In this document: piece by piece, positions 19,092 to 29,244 of the stretch
Layout of the letters: each line of letters starts with the position of its first letter
Numbering within the stretch: position 1 is the stretch's first letter
From: JAQBQB01 sp963846925
GTDB lineage: Bacteria; Gemmatimonadota; Gemmatimonadetes; Gemmatimonadales; Gemmatimonadaceae
DNA length: 64,000 bases
Reading direction: 5' to 3'
Assembly (NCBI GenBank): GCA_963846925.1
Contig: CAWJXW010000010.1
Coordinates: 1 to 64,000, forward strand
Notes under the pieces: generated by a model
Told to the model about the DNA's origin: nothing
The model's input: the letters and a program-made list of their open reading frames with translations, nothing else
Database searches by the model: none
Position numbers and translations under genes: made by a program

Positions 19092-20395
19092 TTAGCCGCC
19101 TCGAGGCAGACGCAGCGTGAACGTCGAGCCCTCGCCGAGCACGCTCTCGACCGTGAGGTCGCCGCCCATCGTGCGGGCCAGATCGCGGCTGATGGCGAGA
19201 CCCAGGCCGGTGCCTTCGGTCGCGCGGGAATAGCCCGTGTCCACGCGTACGAACGGCGCGAAAATCTGGTCGCACTTTTCGCTCGGGATGCCGCGGCCCG
19301 TGTCGCTCACGTGGAAGAGCACTGCGTCGTCGGCGGCTGTGACGGTCACGCGGATCGTGCCCGGGCTCGGCGTGTACTTGATCGCGTTGCTGAGCAGGTT
19401 GAGGAGGATTTGCTGCAGTTTCTCGCGATCCGCGGACACCGCGAGCGCCGGGTCGACTGGCTCGTAGACGTAGTACAAGGAGCGCGCGACGAGCTGCGGC
19501 ATCACGAACGCCTCGAGCGAGTCGAGCATCTCGTGAACCGGAACGTCGGCGATGTCGAATTCGAGCCGGCCTGCCTCGATCTTGGCGAAGTTCAACACGT
19601 CGTTGACCAATCCGACCAGCACGCGCTGCGCGTGGTGGATGCGGCGCAGGTCCTCTCGCTGCGCGTCGGTCACCTCGCCGCGGAGTCCCATCTCGAGCAG
19701 GTCGACGTAGCCGCCGATGGCGTTGAGCGGCGTACGCAACTCATGACTCATGTTGGCGATGAACTCGCTCTTGGCGCGATTGGCCGCCTCCGCTTCTCGC
19801 CGCTGCTTCTCGGCTTCGCCCTTTGCCGCCTCGGCGTCGCGGCGGGCGGTGCGCTCCGCCTCGTACAGCCGCGCGTTTTCGACGAGCAGCGCGGCGCGTT
19901 CGAGCTTGGCGGCGAGTTGCGCATTCTCCAACGGTGCGGCAATCTGGTCGGCGAAGGCCGACAGCAGCCATTCGTCCTCGCCCGAGATGTCGCCGCGCGC
20001 CTTCCGCACCACGGCCAGCAGACCGATGACGCGCCCCTGCGACACGAGCGGCACGCCGAGAAATCCGGTCGAGGTTCCGAACAGTCCTTGAAGCCGGTGC
20101 ACGAGCGTTTCGTCGAACGACGCTCGAAAGCGGCTGACGACGTCCCCGGTAACGCCGAACGACGCGTGGACGCGCAGCGCGCCATCGTCGTCGGCGAGCA
20201 TCAGGATCGCCTTTTCGGCCTCGAGCAGGTCGGCGGCCTGTTCCGCCGCGTAGTGCAGAATCTCGGCCATCGACCCGGCGTAGGTCAGCGTCCGACCGAG
20301 CTTGGTCAGCTGTTTGAGACGCCCTCGAGCGACCGTGGGGCGCGCGTCTGGCCCGGCGAACCCTCCGCGGTGTGTCGCTCCGTCGACTCGCTCAC
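19092..20395 (-). CDS. GAF-domain sensor histidine kinase
   Basis: GAF domain (LLEAEKAILMLADDDGALRV ... FLGVPLVSQGRVIGLLAVVR), coiled coil rich in Arg/Glu/Ala (about 19770-19870), HisKA with phosphoacceptor His (FIANMSHELRTPLNAIGGYV) and HATPase (ILLNLLSNAIKYTPSPG, VSDTGRGIPSEK, TEGTGLGLAISRDLARTMGG). No membrane segments, so it is a soluble sensor. The clean frame starts at ATG 20270, but the natural start is probably GTG 20395, which overlaps the stop of the KaiC-like gene by four bases (GTGA). Reading from there reaches the same protein if one missing base near 20320 is restored. It is the last gene of a response regulator / KaiC-like ATPase / kinase operon. Confidence 0.85.
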
Positions 20396-21799
20396 GTCAC
20401 CCGCGCTCCGCGCGGGCCGATGTCGAACTCCCGCGTCGCGTGCTCATGCTCGCTGCCGCGCATCTTCACGATGCGAATCCCGCGCCGTCCGCCCTGCGCG
20501 TCGCCCCACGCGAGATGGATGAGGTTGTCCGACATGTAGCTGAAACGTTCGTCCGTCCACGAGGCGGCGCCGAGCGCCCCCGCGCCCGACTCGAGGGTGA
20601 GCATCGTCGTGACGCCACGTACCGCAAAGTGCTGAATGAGAGAATACAGATAGTCATGGAGCCGCTGTTGGTCGTTTGCGGCGATCGCCAGGTCGCCCAC
20701 GGCGTCGATGATCAGCCGACGGACAGTGCCGGCTTGAATCGTCTCGAAAATTCGAGAGACGATACTGTCGATCTGCAGCTCGACCGGCGAGGCGTACATC
20801 AGTGAAAACCCCTGCGCGTCGGCCTGGGCGGGGTCGTAGCCGAGCTTCGTAAGGGCGCGCCGGAGCTGCGCCGGATTCTCCTGAAAGTTGACGTACATCA
20901 CCTCTTCGCCGCGATTAACGCCCTCGATCGCGAATTGCAGGGCGATCGTCGTCTTCCCCGAGCCAGTCGCGCCCACGATGAGCGTGGTCGACCCGGCGAA
21001 CGGCCCGCCGCCCATGAGCTCGTCGAGTCCGTCGACGCCCGTCGGAAGGCGTTCGACGAGCGACTCGTAGTGCTCGGGAACACGCGGCGCGACGAGGCGC
21101 GGGAACAGTGCCAGTCCGTCGCTGGTGATGCGAAAAGCGTGCTGGCCCTCGCGATACGCGCTGCCTCGCAGCTTGAGCACGCGAAAGAATCGTTCGTCGC
21201 GCGTCGTCAATGGTTGCCGCGCCAACTCCACGATCGAGTCGGCGACCGCGAACTCGGGCAGGCGGCCGACGTCGTCGCGCGTGTATTCGCCGAGCAGGAA
21301 TGCGGTCACGTCGTAGGCCGACAGCAGGCCCGCGAGCCGCGACATGAACGCCCGCATGTCGTCCTTCGACATCGCCAAGTCGTGGATCGCCCGAAACGAG
21401 TCGATGACGATGATCCGCGGTGAGCGGGTCTTGATCGCGTCGGCGAGCCAGGTCAGGAGCGCTTGCGGTCCGTGCTCCGACAGGGCGCGCCCGAGGTCCT
21501 CGTACTGGATGTCCTGTCCCGATCCGGTCGACGTCGAAGAACGAGAACCGCTGCACGTACGTCACGACCTTGCTGAGAGGCTCCGACAGGGTCGTGATGT
21601 ACAGGAGCGGCCGCTCTCCGTCGGCGTTGTGAAACAGCAGTTGCTCGGCGAAGATGGTCTTTCCCGTTCCCGGTTCCCCCATCACGATGTTGATGGAGTT
21701 CTGCGGGAACCCACCGCCCAGGATGTCGTCTGCTTGCGGATTGCCGGTCTGGATGCGAGGCGCGCCGACGGCGTCGATGACCACGGGTGGGGCCGTCAT
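20392..21799 (-). CDS. Double-domain KaiC-like RecA-superfamily ATPase
   Basis: About 468 residues. Start ATG 21799 overlaps the receiver gene stop (ATGA). Two RecA domains: the first with Walker A MGEPGTGKT and IIVIDSFRAIHD (Walker B-like), the second with PTGVDGLDELMGGG, VGATGSGKTTIALQ and RLIIDAVGDLAIA. Unlike true KaiC, the glutamate pair after each Walker A is not conserved (LYITTLSEPLS and MYVNFQENPAQ), and no Ser-Thr loop is seen, so it is a KaiC paralogue of the two-component-associated type rather than an autokinase. One inserted A near 21522 splits the frame. Translational coupling to a receiver and a histidine kinase suggests an ATP-driven signalling switch. Confidence 0.85.
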
Positions 21800-22278
21800 G
21801 CGATGTCGCCGCCTCGATCGGACGACGACCTGAGCAGCAGCAGTTCGCGTACCGTATCCACCAGACGCCTCTCGGCCAGGGGCTTCATGAGGAACGCATC
21901 GGCTCCAGCCTCGCTGGCGCGCAAGTGAACTGCGAGAATGCTGAACACCAGGACCACGGTCGAATGGAGCAGCGGATCCGTCTTGATCGCGCGGCACAGA
22001 GCGAGCCCGTCCAGCTTGGGAACGAGGACCTCCGTGATGACGATGTCGGGGCGCAACGTGCGCGTCTGCTCCAGCGCTTCGGCGCCGTCCGCGGCGAAAT
22101 CGACGTCGAACCCGGCTTCGTTCAGGAAATACGACTCGAGCTCGCGGACGTCGGGATCGCGCTCCACGACGAGGATGAGGGCGCGACCGCGTCGTTGCAG
22201 GTCGGCCTCTCTGCCCGGTACCGCCGACCGGGGCGACGGCGGCCGCCCAGACGGCACGGCTTGGCTCGCTCTGATCAT
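21796..22278 (-). CDS. Stand-alone response-regulator receiver domain with atypical phosphorylation site
   Basis: 160 residues from ATG 22278 (MIRASQAVPSG), with a ~30-residue Arg/Pro-rich lead and a CheY-like domain: ALILVVERDPDVRELESYF, PDIVITEVLVPKLDG, TVVLVFS, GADAFLMKPL. The residue normally Asp after beta-3 (D-V/L-x-M/V-P) is Glu here (codon GAG, TEVLVP), which often mimics constant phosphorylation. The acidic pair is also altered (E-R-D instead of E-D-D), while Ser and Lys of the switch remain. It has no output domain, so it presumably acts by contacting the coupled KaiC-like ATPase or kinase. It is the first gene of the operon, 201 bp from the divergent 22480 gene. Confidence 0.85.
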   Translation of the reverse strand: MIRASQAVPSGRPPSPRSAVPGREADLQRRGRALILVVERDPDVRELESYFLNEAGFDVDFAADGAEALEQTRTLRPDIVITEVLVPKLDGLALCRAIKTDPLLHSTVVLVFSILAVHLRASEAGADAFLMKPLAERRLVDTVRELLLLRSSSDRGGDIA

Positions 22279-22479
22279 TTGTGGGTGCCCAGAGGCAAAT
22301 GCCGTACCCGACAATAAGTCCGGTTTTCGCGAAACGGCGTGCGGAGCGTCGGTGCTACCGCCACGCGATGGACGGCGCCAGAACGTAGGGCGGGGAGTAA
22401 GAATCTGGTAAGAGGGCGATCTGAGGCGCCCCGAGGTCGCCAGATTCCGATCGTTCTTCCGACCATCGGATTCCACAAA

Positions 22480-23922
22480 ATGCTCTTCGCATCGTTTGCA
22501 CTCCTCGCCGCTGCACCAGACCCGTGCCGAGCGACCACGGCGCCTTCCGCGCGCACGGTGCTCGACCGAGCCGCGTCGGCGACCGGCCTCACCGCGGCGG
22601 CGGGCCGGGTCCTCCACATAGACGGATTCGACGTCACGAATCACGCGTTCGAATCCGATCGGCCCGACGCGCCGCCGTTCCTGTCGGCCGTTAGCGCAAT
22701 CGACACGTGGCTCGATCCGCGCACCGGCATCGAGCGCACGACGTCGCGCACCACGCTCGGCGGCACGCAGCCGCCGGTGACGACGATCGGCGGAGCGTTG
22801 GCATCGTTCGTCGTGCACGACACCGCGATGCAACCAAGTCCATCGACGCACGGCGAGCTCTACGCGACACGGCCACTCGACGTCTGGGCGACGCTCATCG
22901 ATTGGATCGCGTCGCCGGATGCGCACACCGTCGCCACCTGCGAGTTCCGTGACTACCCGCGTCTCGTGCTGTCGCGGCGCGGTGCCAAGGGCGAGGAGCG
23001 TCTCTTCATCGATCCAAAGAGCGGATATCCGGTCAAGCTGGATCGTCTCGAGCCCGACTACCTCTGGGGTACGGCCCACGTCGAATACGTCTATTCGACT
23101 TGGCAGAGCGATGGCTCGCTGCGGTGGCCGGTGAGCAGCTTCCGCGTGGTCGACGGACAGACCGACGTCACGCGAACCTACGGATCGACGCGACTGGAGG
23201 CACCCGACCGCGCGCCGCCGTTGTCGCTCCCGGCGCGCGCCGACACGATGGCGCTCGCGCCACCGGCGTTCATGGTCGCGTCGAACCCGGACACGATCCG
23301 CGTCGGAGAGCACACATTCCTGCTCCACAACGTCGGCTTCAACGAAGCCGTGACGCTCGTCCGCGACACCGTCTACGTCTTCGACGCGACGCAGGGAGAG
23401 GCGAGGGCACGCGCCGATTCGGCATGGATCTCCAGATTATTTCCCGGGAAGCATCCCGTCACGCTGGTGGTCACCGACATCGCATGGCCTCATGTCGCCG
23501 GCGTGCGATTCTGGATCGCCAACGGCGCCACCGTCCTGACGCATCGGGCGAACCGGGCCTTTCTCCAGCGCGTCATCGATCGCCGCTGGACACGGGAGCC
23601 CGATCTCCTGGAGCGCCGCCGCGCCGCGGTCACTCCGCGGCTACGCGTCGTGGACGATTCCCTCAGGCTCGCCGGCGGCGAGATCACGCTGTTCGCCATC
23701 GACGGCGTCGCGAGCGAAGGAGCGCTCGCCGCGTTCCTGGCCCCCGATCGATTCCTCTGGGCGAGCGACTACGTGCAGACGCTCGCGGCGCCGACGCAGT
23801 ATCTCGACGAGACGTCGGCAGCCGTCGATCGCATGCGTCTAGCTCCGGTGCGTTTCGCGGGCGAGCATCTGAAACTGTCGGCTTGGGAGGACGCGAAGCG
23901 ACTCAGGCAGCGGTCGCAGTAG
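22480..23922 (+). CDS. Secreted MBL-fold-like protein with degenerate metal site
   Basis: 480 residues, start ATG 22480 (MLFASFALLAAAPDPC, short signal). The N-terminal half is a beta-rich lipoprotein-like module with YVYSTWQSDGSLRWP. The C-terminal half follows metallo-beta-lactamase topology: HTFLLHNVGFNEAVTLVRDT, then VTDIAWPHVAGVRFWIANGA and VLTHRANRAFLQRVI, and DRFLWASDYVQT. In true members the loop after the strand reads T-H-x-H-x-D-H; here only the final His remains, and THRANRAF keeps the later His. It is therefore probably a pseudoenzyme or uses a different metal set. Monocistronic, divergent from the receiver gene. Confidence 0.75.
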   Translation: MLFASFALLAAAPDPCRATTAPSARTVLDRAASATGLTAAAGRVLHIDGFDVTNHAFESDRPDAPPFLSAVSAIDTWLDPRTGIERTTSRTTLGGTQPPVTTIGGALASFVVHDTAMQPSPSTHGELYATRPLDVWATLIDWIASPDAHTVATCEFRDYPRLVLSRRGAKGEERLFIDPKSGYPVKLDRLEPDYLWGTAHVEYVYSTWQSDGSLRWPVSSFRVVDGQTDVTRTYGSTRLEAPDRAPPLSLPARADTMALAPPAFMVASNPDTIRVGEHTFLLHNVGFNEAVTLVRDTVYVFDATQGEARARADSAWISRLFPGKHPVTLVVTDIAWPHVAGVRFWIANGATVLTHRANRAFLQRVIDRRWTREPDLLERRRAAVTPRLRVVDDSLRLAGGEITLFAIDGVASEGALAAFLAPDRFLWASDYVQTLAAPTQYLDETSAAVDRMRLAPVRFAGEHLKLSAWEDAKRLRQRSQ

Positions 23923-23937
23923 CCCCGAGTTCGCCGC

Positions 23938-23967
23938 GTGACACCGCACGCGGGCACGCGGCGTCAC
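23938..23967. terminator. Hairpin between convergent genes
   Basis: Stem GTGACACCGC / GCGGCGTCAC (9 of 10 pairs Watson-Crick, one G-T) with a 10-base loop, overlapping the last codon of the RCC1 gene. No U-tract; it could stop transcription from either side. Confidence 0.35.
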
Positions 23968-25773
23968 GGAGGCGGCGGTGCGATGACTGGCGACGGAGTC
24001 GTGGTGCTAACTCTCGAACCGTTCCCGAGCTGGCCGACGTCGTTGTTGCCCCAACAGAGGAGGGTGGCGTCGCTCTGGAGAATGGCGCAACGGTGCGCCG
24101 CGGCGCCGGTGATCGACGCGACTCTCAGTCCTTGGCTGACTGAATCGAGTTGAGCGAAGCTCGCCGTCCGCGCGTCGAAGGAAGGCGTCCAGCAATACGC
24201 GGCGCCACCAAGCGCCACCGCGCAGCTGGCGTCCGGCGACAAGCTCGTGAATGGAACGGTAGTCGAAACGAATGCCGATCCACCCGGGGGCCCGAAGCAG
24301 GAGACGCCGCCCGATCCGCCTAGCGCGCACGTACCATTCCCCGCCGCGACCGCCGTGACTGACGTCGCGCTGCCAACGGCCTGAGGAGCGAGCGCGCAGG
24401 GGATGGAGGTCTCGTAGTAGCCGTAGTAGTAGTCGGAGTTCTCAATCACGCATGGACTCAATGACGGGGACCCAAGCTGGCCGGAGTCGTTCAGGCCCCA
24501 GCAGTACAGCTGCCCGCTCGACGCGACGCCGCACGTGTGCGACGCGCCGGCCGCGACCTCGACGAAACGCGCGTCGCCGACAACGGGCGCTGGACCAGAG
24601 CAGGTGAGCTTTCCCGGCGCGGGGACGAAGCAGCCGGCGATCGCTCCGGTGCCGAGCTGTCCGAAGGGGCCGTTGCCCCAGCAATACGCGACGCCGGCGG
24701 GAGTCAACCCGCATGAGTGATCCATGCCGGCGGCGACCGACGCGAGGCCGTCAGCGACGGGAACGCGAAACGGCCCCCCGTACAGCTGTTTTGAGACGTC
24801 GACGCCGAGCTGACCGAACGAGTTGTCGCCCCAGCAATACGCCTGTGGAGGGACCTCGGTCGTGATCGCGCACTCGTGGTTGTAGCCGCCGGAAATGCTC
24901 GTGACCTTCGCGGGCAACGGAATTCGCTGGGGAGAAGTGAACGCGTCGCTCGGAGCGTTGACACTGACCTTGCCTCGAACGTTCGAGCCCCAGCAGTACA
25001 CGTCACCATCCGAGATCGCGCACGTGGTCTGGTTCGCGACCACGACCGCCGACGCGTGAAAGGGCGGACTCGCCCGAGCGGTGAAGTACACCGGTGCGAG
25101 ATCGCCGACGCGCGCGATCAGTGTGTCGATGCCGAGATCCGGGCCGAGCTTCCATTCGGCTATGTAGGCCAGCCCCCTCGAGTCGGTGGTCGCCGACGCC
25201 GGCGAGACTGTGCTGCCACCCGTAGTCTCGAACCTGACCTCGACGTTCGCCTCGCCATTGGAGAACTGGTCGACGACCGCGACCGCCGGCGTCGCGGCCA
25301 CCGCGTGCAGCGGGAATCCCACCAGCGCCAATTCCGTGGCCGCGCGGACGGCCGCCACGGCATCGGCGATCGCGTTCGCCATGAACGTGACCTCCGGTCC
25401 CAGCGCCGCCTTGCCGTCGACGGAGTAGAGGCGCGCCGTAATCGTCTGCGGTCCGGCGTTCTGCGTCAGCTTCCAGTTGATTGTCGCGAGACCGTCGGCA
25501 CCGGTGATGACGACAGGGAAAACGGTGCTTCCGCTGAACACGACGTGCGCGCCGCTCACCGGCATTCCGGCCGCATCGCTCACGCGGACCGTTGGGGCCG
25601 ATGGTCGCGACGTGGTCCACGACGCCTGGCTGGATCAGCGGTGACACCGCCGTCATAGTAGGAACCGGCGTCTTGGCAGGTTCGGTGGGCTTGCCATCGC
25701 TGCATGCGTGCAGCGCAAGCGCTGAGATTGTTGCCGCGACGAGCGCGGCGAAGCGCGGAGCGGTGGCGGTCAT
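23964..25773 (-). CDS. RCC1-repeat lipoprotein with Ig-like N-terminal region
   Basis: About 602 residues after correcting one inserted C near 25600. Lipoprotein signal ends LALHAC|SDG. The N-terminal ~200 residues resemble bacterial Ig-like (Big/invasin) domains: VSGAHVVFSGSTVFPVVITG, GLATINWKLTQNAGPQTITA. Then come six to seven RCC1-type blades with the hallmark YCWG motif: YCWGSNVRGKV, YCWGDNSFGQLG, YCWGNGPFGQLG, YCWGLNDSGQLG, LCWGNNDVGQLGNG. Paired Cys residues in each blade suggest disulfides in a surface propeller. Function is probably binding or adhesion; no catalytic site seen. Its ATG overlaps the stop of the arylsulfotransferase-like gene (ATGA). Confidence 0.85.
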
Positions 25774-27223
25774 GGTCTCGCCTCATAGAGCGATCGGATA
25801 CGCAGCGCTCGATAAAAGGGAAGTGCTGCAGGGGTCTTGTCGGACGTCAGGGTCGCGCTCCAGAGGACCGTTCCGTCGCCCTTCACTTCGTCGACGCGGC
25901 CGGCCGCACCGAAGCCGACGAGCGTCGTGCCGTCGGCCAGCCGCTGAGCGGAGCCCATGATCGGACTGATGACCGGCGGCGACGGGCGATACTGCCAGAC
26001 CAGGCGCGCGATCATGTTCTGCGTGTCGAGACTGTATTCGACGGCGCGCGCAGGACCGGGCGCGCCTCGAAAATGATCGTCCAACATCAGGACGTTCCCG
26101 TTGGGGAGCATCTGGACGTCGTGCTGCCCGAGGAAGCCGTTCACCGGGTCGTCGCGGATGTCGAACTGGTTGTGCCGCCCGCCGAAGCGCCATTTGACGG
26201 CGCCGGTCGTCGAATCGATCTCGGTGACTTCGTCCATTCCCTGGAACGACACGACGTATCCGCCGTCGGGCGCGATGGCCAGCGAGCTCGGATGCTCGAG
26301 GTCGAACGCATTCGGATTCGGAATCGGCCAGTCGCCGATCGAGAACAGAGACGCCGCGCTCCAGCGGAAGGTGAGCGCGCCCGCGGCGTCGTGACGCTCG
26401 ATGGTGTGGACGGCGAGGCGCGCCGCAGGCGATCCACCGACGCTCGTCAGGTCGAACGATCGGATGTCGTAGCCGATCAGATGCGCCGCTGTCACGGAGG
26501 ATCCCTGGAAGCTGAGAAGCAGCTCATGAGGATCCGTGTAAAAGCCGTTGCCGACCGCGTACGAGCGCACGACGTCTCCGCCCGGCGTGAGCTCGAGGAA
26601 CGAGCCGGCATTGGGCTGCCACCCGTAGCTCCGCCCCACGAATACGGTGATGTGGCCGTTCGGCTGCTGCTTCGCCTCGACCGGCCATTCGCCCGGGAAT
26701 CGGTGGTACCAACGCACGATTCCCGCTTGGTCGAACGCGACGACGAATCCGTCGGCGCTGGCCGACGTGTCCGGGAAGAGAGGCACGACGAGCGTGTAGC
26801 CGGCAGATGGAGACCCGTTGCCGCCAGATGCAGAGATTGAAGCGTGGCCGGGAGGTCTCCTGTCGTCGCCGACTGCGGGATCGACGCGATTCGGCCGCCT
26901 TGACCGGCGACCTCGGCGACCAGCGAGTAGGTCGTCGACGCGCGCAGACCAACGACCGCGATCCGCGTCGTCCCCGAGGGGTCGACACGATAGTACGGCG
27001 TCGTGTCGCTCGCATCGGCGGCGGACTCGTAGCGAACTCGAATCGAGTCGGCATGCTCCGTCGAGACGTCCGCGAAGAGCGACACGGCGTTCGCGGCGTT
27101 CGCGGCAATCGCAACGCGCGAGATGACGGTAGGCTGCGGCAAGGTCGGCCGGACCGCGTCGTCGCCACACGACGCCGTAGCCATCGCCAGAGGCAGAACC
27201 AGCACCATCACGGGGGTAGACAT
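25770..27223 (-). CDS. Arylsulfotransferase-family (ASST-like) beta-propeller lipoprotein
   Basis: About 484 residues with one frame change near 26830. Lipoprotein signal MVLVLPLAMATASC|GDD, a fibronectin-like N-terminal domain (VRYESAADASDTTPYYRV), then an ASST-type propeller: FVVAFDQAGIVRWYHRFPGE, EAKQQPNGHITVF, FYTDPHELLLSF, NQFDIRDDPVNGFLGQHDVQ, MLPNGNVLMLDDHF and FGAAGRVDEVKGDGTVLW. The HD-containing repeats (DPHELL, GQHDVQ) match positions that carry catalytic His residues in aryl sulfotransferases, which move sulfate between phenols in the periplasm. Activity is not certain; many family members are only propellers. First gene of a two-gene operon with the RCC1 lipoprotein, divergent from the ECF sigma gene. 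Confidence 0.8.
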
Positions 27224-27409
27224 GCGATCGGCTCTCTTCTGGAATCACGGGCGTTTCTTCGCAGGAATCGCCATTGCCCGGCTGGCCTGCGTCGTCGCAT
27301 TTTTGGCGGTGATGACGCCCCCCTACATCTGCCGCCGGCTGAACCTCCAACCGGCTTCAATTCCTGACACGGCGTCGAGCGCCGAATCCCGACACGCCGG
27401 CGGTAGGAA

Positions 27410-27991
27410 GTGAGTCCCGACAAGACGGCGTCGGCCAAGACCGATGCGCTCGCCGCGCTTCGGGACTCGCGACCGGGGTCGCTCGACAGTCTCGTGGCGT
27501 TGACGTACGACGAGCTGCGTCGGATCGCGCGGCGGCATCTCGCGCGCGGCCGGCGCATCGGCGCGCGAAGCGGCACGCTTGGCACGACAGCTCTCGTCAA
27601 CGAGGCGTACCTCAAGCTCGTCGACCAGGCGAACGCGGGGCCGCGCGACCGGGCGCACTTTCTCGCGATCGCCGCCGTCGCCATGCGGCACATCCTCATC
27701 GACCGGGCGCGTGCGCGCTCGGCGCGGAAGCGGGGCGGGGGCAACGCCGCCGTCACGCTCGATGCCGACGCGGTCGCGGGCGCCGATGATCCGCAAAGCC
27801 TGCTCGACATCAACGATGCGCTCGATCGCGTAGCGCTCATCGACGCCCGGCTGGCGCGCGTTGTCGAATGCCGTTTCTTCGGCGGGCTCTCCGAGGAGGA
27901 GATCGCCGAGGTGCTCGGCGTGACGGTGCGAACGGTGCAGCGCGACTGGGCGCGAGCCCGAATGCTGCTGCGCCGCGAGCTCTCCGCCTGA
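27410..27991 (+). CDS. ECF-type RNA polymerase sigma factor
   Basis: 193 residues, GTG start 27410. Region 2: LVALTYDELRRIARRHLARG and LVNEAYLKLVDQ ... HFLAIAAVAMRHILIDRARA. Region 4 helix-turn-helix: VVECRFFGGLSEEEIAEVLG, VTVRTVQRDWARARMLLRRE. This is the sigma type common next to Ser/Thr kinases in Acidobacteria, Planctomycetes and Gemmatimonadota; no anti-sigma gene is adjacent. The kinase begins nine bases later, so phosphorylation of the sigma or of a partner is a likely input. The ribosome site (GGTAGGAA) is very close to the start, and a later start is possible. Confidence 0.9.
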   Translation: MSPDKTASAKTDALAALRDSRPGSLDSLVALTYDELRRIARRHLARGRRIGARSGTLGTTALVNEAYLKLVDQANAGPRDRAHFLAIAAVAMRHILIDRARARSARKRGGGNAAVTLDADAVAGADDPQSLLDINDALDRVALIDARLARVVECRFFGGLSEEEIAEVLGVTVRTVQRDWARARMLLRRELSA

Positions 27992-27999
27992 GCGATCGC

Positions 28000-29206
28000 G
28001 TGAGCGATCACGCCAGCAGTCGGCCGGACGGATTCGGTCCGATGTCCCCGGACGAATGGCGTGTCTTTGGCCCGCTCGTCAACGCGGCGCTCGATACGCC
28101 GCCGGAGCGCCGCGCGCAGTTCATCGCGGACGCTTGCCACGGCGACACGGCCATGACCGCGCAGCTGCGACAGCTCGTCGAGGAGTGCGAGCAAGGCGAT
28201 GCGGTACTCGACGCGGGAGCGATCGAGCGCTTCTCCTTTCTCCTCGACGACGACGAGACGGTCTCGCGATTTCCCGCGACGCTCGCCGGCCGCTATCACG
28301 TGGATCGGGAGATCGGCCGCGGTGGCATGGCGATCGTCTTCCTGGCGCACGACGCGGCGCACGATCGGCCGGTCGCGGTCAAGGTGCTGCGCCCGTCGGC
28401 GCGTGCGCGCGTCGGCGCCGCTCGATTCCTGGCCGAGATCCGGACGACGGCGGCGCTGCGACACCCACACATCGTCCCGCTCTATGACTCCGGCGAGGCC
28501 GAGGAGTCGCTGTACTACGTGATGCCGTACTACGATGGCGGCACGCTCGCCTCGCGCCTCGACGAAAAGCCGCAGTTACCGGTGGACGAAGCCCTTCGCA
28601 TCGCGTCGGACGTCGCGGCGGCGCTCGAGCACGCGCACGGCGCGGGCTTCATTCACCGCGACATCAAGCCCTCGAACATTCTCTTTTCCAGCGGGCAGGC
28701 ACTGCTCGGCGACTTCGGCGTGGCGCGACCCGTGGAACGGACGCAACGCGGTCTCACGTCGACCGGCGTCGTCGTCGGGACGCCGGAGTACATGAGCCCG
28801 GAGCAGGCCGCCGGCGCCCGAACGCTCGACGCGAGAAGCGACATCTACAGCCTGGGATGTGTGCTCTTCGAGATGATCGCCGGTGAAGCGCCCGCCGCGG
28901 CGGTGAGCACGGAGACGTTGTCGCAGCACGGGGCGCGCACGCTACGACGGCTGCGTGCGTCGAGACGCGACCTCCCGCCGTCCGTCGAACGATGCGTGTC
29001 TCGCGCGCTCTCGCCGGATCCGTCGGCACGGTACGCCGACGCGACGGAGATGTCTCACGCCCTCGCCGAATGCGCGCGAATAATCGCCGGTCCCGAGTCG
29101 GCCGCACGGCGCGGCTTGGACTTCATCCGGAAGTCGATGACGGGAATCATGCTGGCCGCCGCGGCGCGCGGCCGCGGCGGCGGGAAGGGGGCGAGCGCCG
29201 GACTAG
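28000..29206 (+). CDS. Hanks-type serine/threonine protein kinase
   Basis: About 400 residues from GTG 28000 (ATG 28042 is an alternative). A short helical N-terminal region (EWRFVGPLVNAALDTPPERR-like) precedes a full kinase domain: glycine loop IGRGGMAIVFLAHD, lysine VAVKVLRPS, catalytic loop HRDIKPSN, DFGVARP and GTPEYMSPEQAAG. After the kinase (SHALAECARIIAG) lies a short basic, Gly-rich tail. The frame stays open to 30018, but beyond about 29210 it is antisense to two better minus-strand genes. Removing one G from the run of five at about 29187 gives a stop (TAG 29204-29206), which I take as the true end. Paired with the ECF sigma gene. Confidence 0.85.
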
Positions 29207-29244
29207 CGGCGACTACGGCCCCCGTCAGACGCCGCAGAGTCGCC

